Below, piece after piece: positions 19,469-21,297 of a stretch of DNA of 21,297 bases. The stretch's first letter is position 1. Each line of letters starts with the position of its first letter. The position numbers were made by a program, and so were the translations under genes. The stretch lies in NCBI GenBank assembly GCA_035545555.1, contig DASZYD010000006.1, forward strand, positions 1 to 21,297. Reading direction: 5' to 3'. This DNA comes from JANWHZ01 sp035545555. Lineage in GTDB: Bacteria > Patescibacteriota > Saccharimonadia > Saccharimonadales > UBA4665. The notes under the pieces were generated by a model, which was not told where the DNA came from, made no database searches, and worked only from the letters and a program-made list of their open reading frames with translations.

Positions 19469-21297
19469 ATGAACACTGTCCTCAAAAAGATCCTCGGCGA
19501 CCCACAGGCCAAAACCATCAAGCGGCTCAAAAAGCGGGTAAAGGTCATCAACGAGCTGGAGCCGAAATATCAGAAGATGTCCGATGCCGACTTGCGGGCA
19601 CAGACCGATGTGCTCAAAAAACGGCTGGCCAAAGAATCACTCGATGCCATCTTGCCTGATGCATTTGCCGTCGTGCGCGAGGCATCGAGCCGCACGCTCC
19701 GCCAGCGGCACTTCGACGTACAGCTGATCGGCGGCATGGTACTGCACGAAGGCAACGTCGCCGAAATGAAAACCGGCGAAGGCAAGACGCTCGTCGCCAC
19801 ACTGCCGCTGTACCTGAACGCGCTCGTCGGCAAGGGTGCACATTCGGTAACTGTCAACGATTACCTGGCGCAGCGCGACGCGGGCTGGATGGGGCAGATT
19901 TACCATTTTCTCGGTCTCAACGTCGGCGTGATTATGGCCGAACACTCATATATATACGACCCGTCGTATACGAACACCGACCACGAGGATGAGCGTTTCC
20001 GCCATCTCAAGCCGTGCACCCGCCGTGAGGCCTATGAAGCCGACATCACCTACGGCACGAACAACGAGTTCGGCTTTGACTATCTGCGCGACAACATGGT
20101 GCGAGAGGTCGACCAATTGCGTCAGCGCGACCTGCATTTTGCCATCGTCGACGAAGTTGACTCCATCCTGATCGACGAAGCCCGCACCCCGCTTATTATT
20201 TCTGCGCCAAGCGTGACATCCGGCACGGCATACGCGCAGTTCGCCAAAGTGGTACGCCAGCTCAAAAAAGATGACGACTTCGAAACCGACGAAAAGCGCA
20301 AAACAGTCATTCTGACTGACGCCGGCGTGGAAAAGATCGAGAAAGCCCTCGGCATCACCAACCTGTACGGCACCGAAAATATCCGGACGATCTACCACCT
20401 GCAGCAGGCGCTGCGTGCCTACGCGCTCTTCAAACGCGACAAAGACTACGTCGTTACCAAGGACGGCGAAGTGGTCATTGTCGATGAGTTTACTGGCCGT
20501 CTGCTGCCGGGCCGCCGTTACAACGAGGGATTGCACCAGGCAATCGAGGCGAAGGAAAGTGTTGAAGTCCAAGAAGAGTCGATGACCCTGGCGACTATCA
20601 GCTTCCAAAATTATTTCCGGTTGTACGAGAAGCTGGCCGGCATGACCGGCACGGCCATGACCGAGAGCGAGGAATTCCACCAGATCTACAAACTGGACGT
20701 GGTAGAGATTCCGACCAACCGACCGCTCAAGCGCACCGACCGCTCGGACCGTATTTACCGCAGCGAGCGGGGCAAGTTCCGTGCCATTATCCGTGAAATC
20801 CGGCTGCTGCACGAGAAGGGCCAGCCGGTGCTGATCGGTACGGTCTCCATCGAGAAGAACGAGATTCTGGCGCAGCTGCTGGCCAAGGCCAACATCCCGC
20901 ACAACGTGCTGAATGCTAAAAATAACGAACGCGAAGCGGCGATTATTGCCAAAGCCGGCCAGAAGGGCGCCGTTACCCTAGCAACCAACATCGCCGGACG
21001 CGGCACCGACATTGTGCTGGGCGAGGGCGTGAAGGAACTGGGCGGCCTGTTCGTGCTCGGCAGCGAACGGCACGAATCGCGGCGTATCGACAATCAGCTG
21101 CGCGGCCGCTCCGGCCGCCAGGGCGATCCCGGCGTCACACAGTTCTTCGTGAGTACCGAGGATGACCTCATGCGCATCTTCGGCGGGGAGCGGGTGGCGG
21201 CGATCATGGACCGTCTGCGCGTGGACGAAGACACGCCAATCGAGAATCGCCTCATCTCCCGCAGTCTGGAAGGCGCCCAGAAGAAAGTAGAAGGCTT
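19469..21297 (+). CDS. secA: Protein translocase ATPase SecA, C-terminus cut off by the window edge
   Basis: ATPase motor that pushes preproteins through SecYEG. The visible 609 residues begin MNTVLKKILGDPQAKTIKRL and show, in order, the Walker A motif MKTGEGKT (100-107), TVNDYLAQRDAGWMG, ITYGTNNEFGFDYLRDNM, the DEVD Walker B (228-231) with ILIDEARTPLIIS, the preprotein-binding domain, MTGTAMTESEEF, and the second helicase domain with TNIAGRGTDIVLG and QLRGRSGRQGDPG. The reading frame is open to the window end; typical SecA is about 800-900 residues. A short insertion of about 20 residues precedes TRREAYEADI. GAGGGAG lies some 13 bases before the ATG. Exported proteins such as the LPNTG protein would be its clients. 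Confidence 0.97.
   Translation, partial: MNTVLKKILGDPQAKTIKRLKKRVKVINELEPKYQKMSDADLRAQTDVLKKRLAKESLDAILPDAFAVVREASSRTLRQRHFDVQLIGGMVLHEGNVAEMKTGEGKTLVATLPLYLNALVGKGAHSVTVNDYLAQRDAGWMGQIYHFLGLNVGVIMAEHSYIYDPSYTNTDHEDERFRHLKPCTRREAYEADITYGTNNEFGFDYLRDNMVREVDQLRQRDLHFAIVDEVDSILIDEARTPLIISAPSVTSGTAYAQFAKVVRQLKKDDDFETDEKRKTVILTDAGVEKIEKALGITNLYGTENIRTIYHLQQALRAYALFKRDKDYVVTKDGEVVIVDEFTGRLLPGRRYNEGLHQAIEAKESVEVQEESMTLATISFQNYFRLYEKLAGMTGTAMTESEEFHQIYKLDVVEIPTNRPLKRTDRSDRIYRSERGKFRAIIREIRLLHEKGQPVLIGTVSIEKNEILAQLLAKANIPHNVLNAKNNEREAAIIAKAGQKGAVTLATNIAGRGTDIVLGEGVKELGGLFVLGSERHESRRIDNQLRGRSGRQGDPGVTQFFVSTEDDLMRIFGGERVAAIMDRLRVDEDTPIENRLISRSLEGAQKKVEG

Noticed and set aside
19946..20902. Open frame of 318 codons antisense to secA
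   Set aside because: Fully inside secA and without any independent support.
1..21297. tRNA or rRNA genes
   Set aside because: No cloverleaf with a GTTCRA-type T arm and no rRNA-like segment was recognised in any intergenic gap; a tRNAscan run would settle it.

Overview
The window is a gene-dense, GC-rich bacterial chromosome segment with short intergenic gaps, many stop/start overlaps and almost only housekeeping genes. Small proteins (EF-Ts of 198 aa, ProRS without an editing insertion), a stripped-down rpsB-tsf-frr-rseP-proS cluster, an LPxTG-type surface protein (so a monoderm-like envelope) and several promoters lying only a few bases upstream of start codons point to a Patescibacteria/CPR lineage, most likely Candidatus Saccharibacteria (TM7). 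This is an inference from gene content and style; no marker phylogeny was run. UGA is used as an ordinary stop (HAD and nuclease genes), which argues against the code-25 CPR lineages.

Layout. (1) 1-1371, minus strand: prfA (cut by the window start) and rpmE, each with its own promoter. (2) 1418-2315: a complete IS1595-type insertion sequence with imperfect terminal inverted repeats and a 9-bp target duplication, sitting between the divergent rpmE and rpsB promoters. (3) 2330-9054, plus strand: rpsB-tsf, terminator, frr, a polyprenyl synthase, an RseP-type site-2 protease, a CPBP intramembrane protease and proS. (4) 9087-12245: greA, terminator, lysS with a small zincin, then an NADPH-dependent FMN reductase. 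(5) 12265-13767, minus strand: a four-helix membrane protein and a secreted DUF11-like LPNTG protein. (6) 13805-17927, plus strand: msrA; a heliorhodopsin-family protein; a HAD phosphatase; a TrmA/RlmD-type RNA methyltransferase; a PD-(D/E)XK nuclease. (7) 17933-21297: serS and the first 609 codons of secA.

The most striking item is the heliorhodopsin-family gene at 14364-15209. Its TM7 retinal lysine position and TM3 counterion position both read Gln, so it is probably a rhodopsin fold that cannot carry a Schiff-base chromophore. It lies 51 bp downstream of msrA and heads a tight operon. Other points worth a look are recurrent promoter/ATG spacing that predicts leaderless mRNAs, a serine-rich upstream ORF that overlaps the serS start, a smaller upstream ORF in the proS leader with some similar leader sequence, and a potential pseudoknot that would sequester the rpsB ribosome-binding site.

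No tRNA, rRNA or CRISPR array was recognised. All gaps longer than about 100 bases are described in the feature list; no unannotated stretch exceeds 300 bases.
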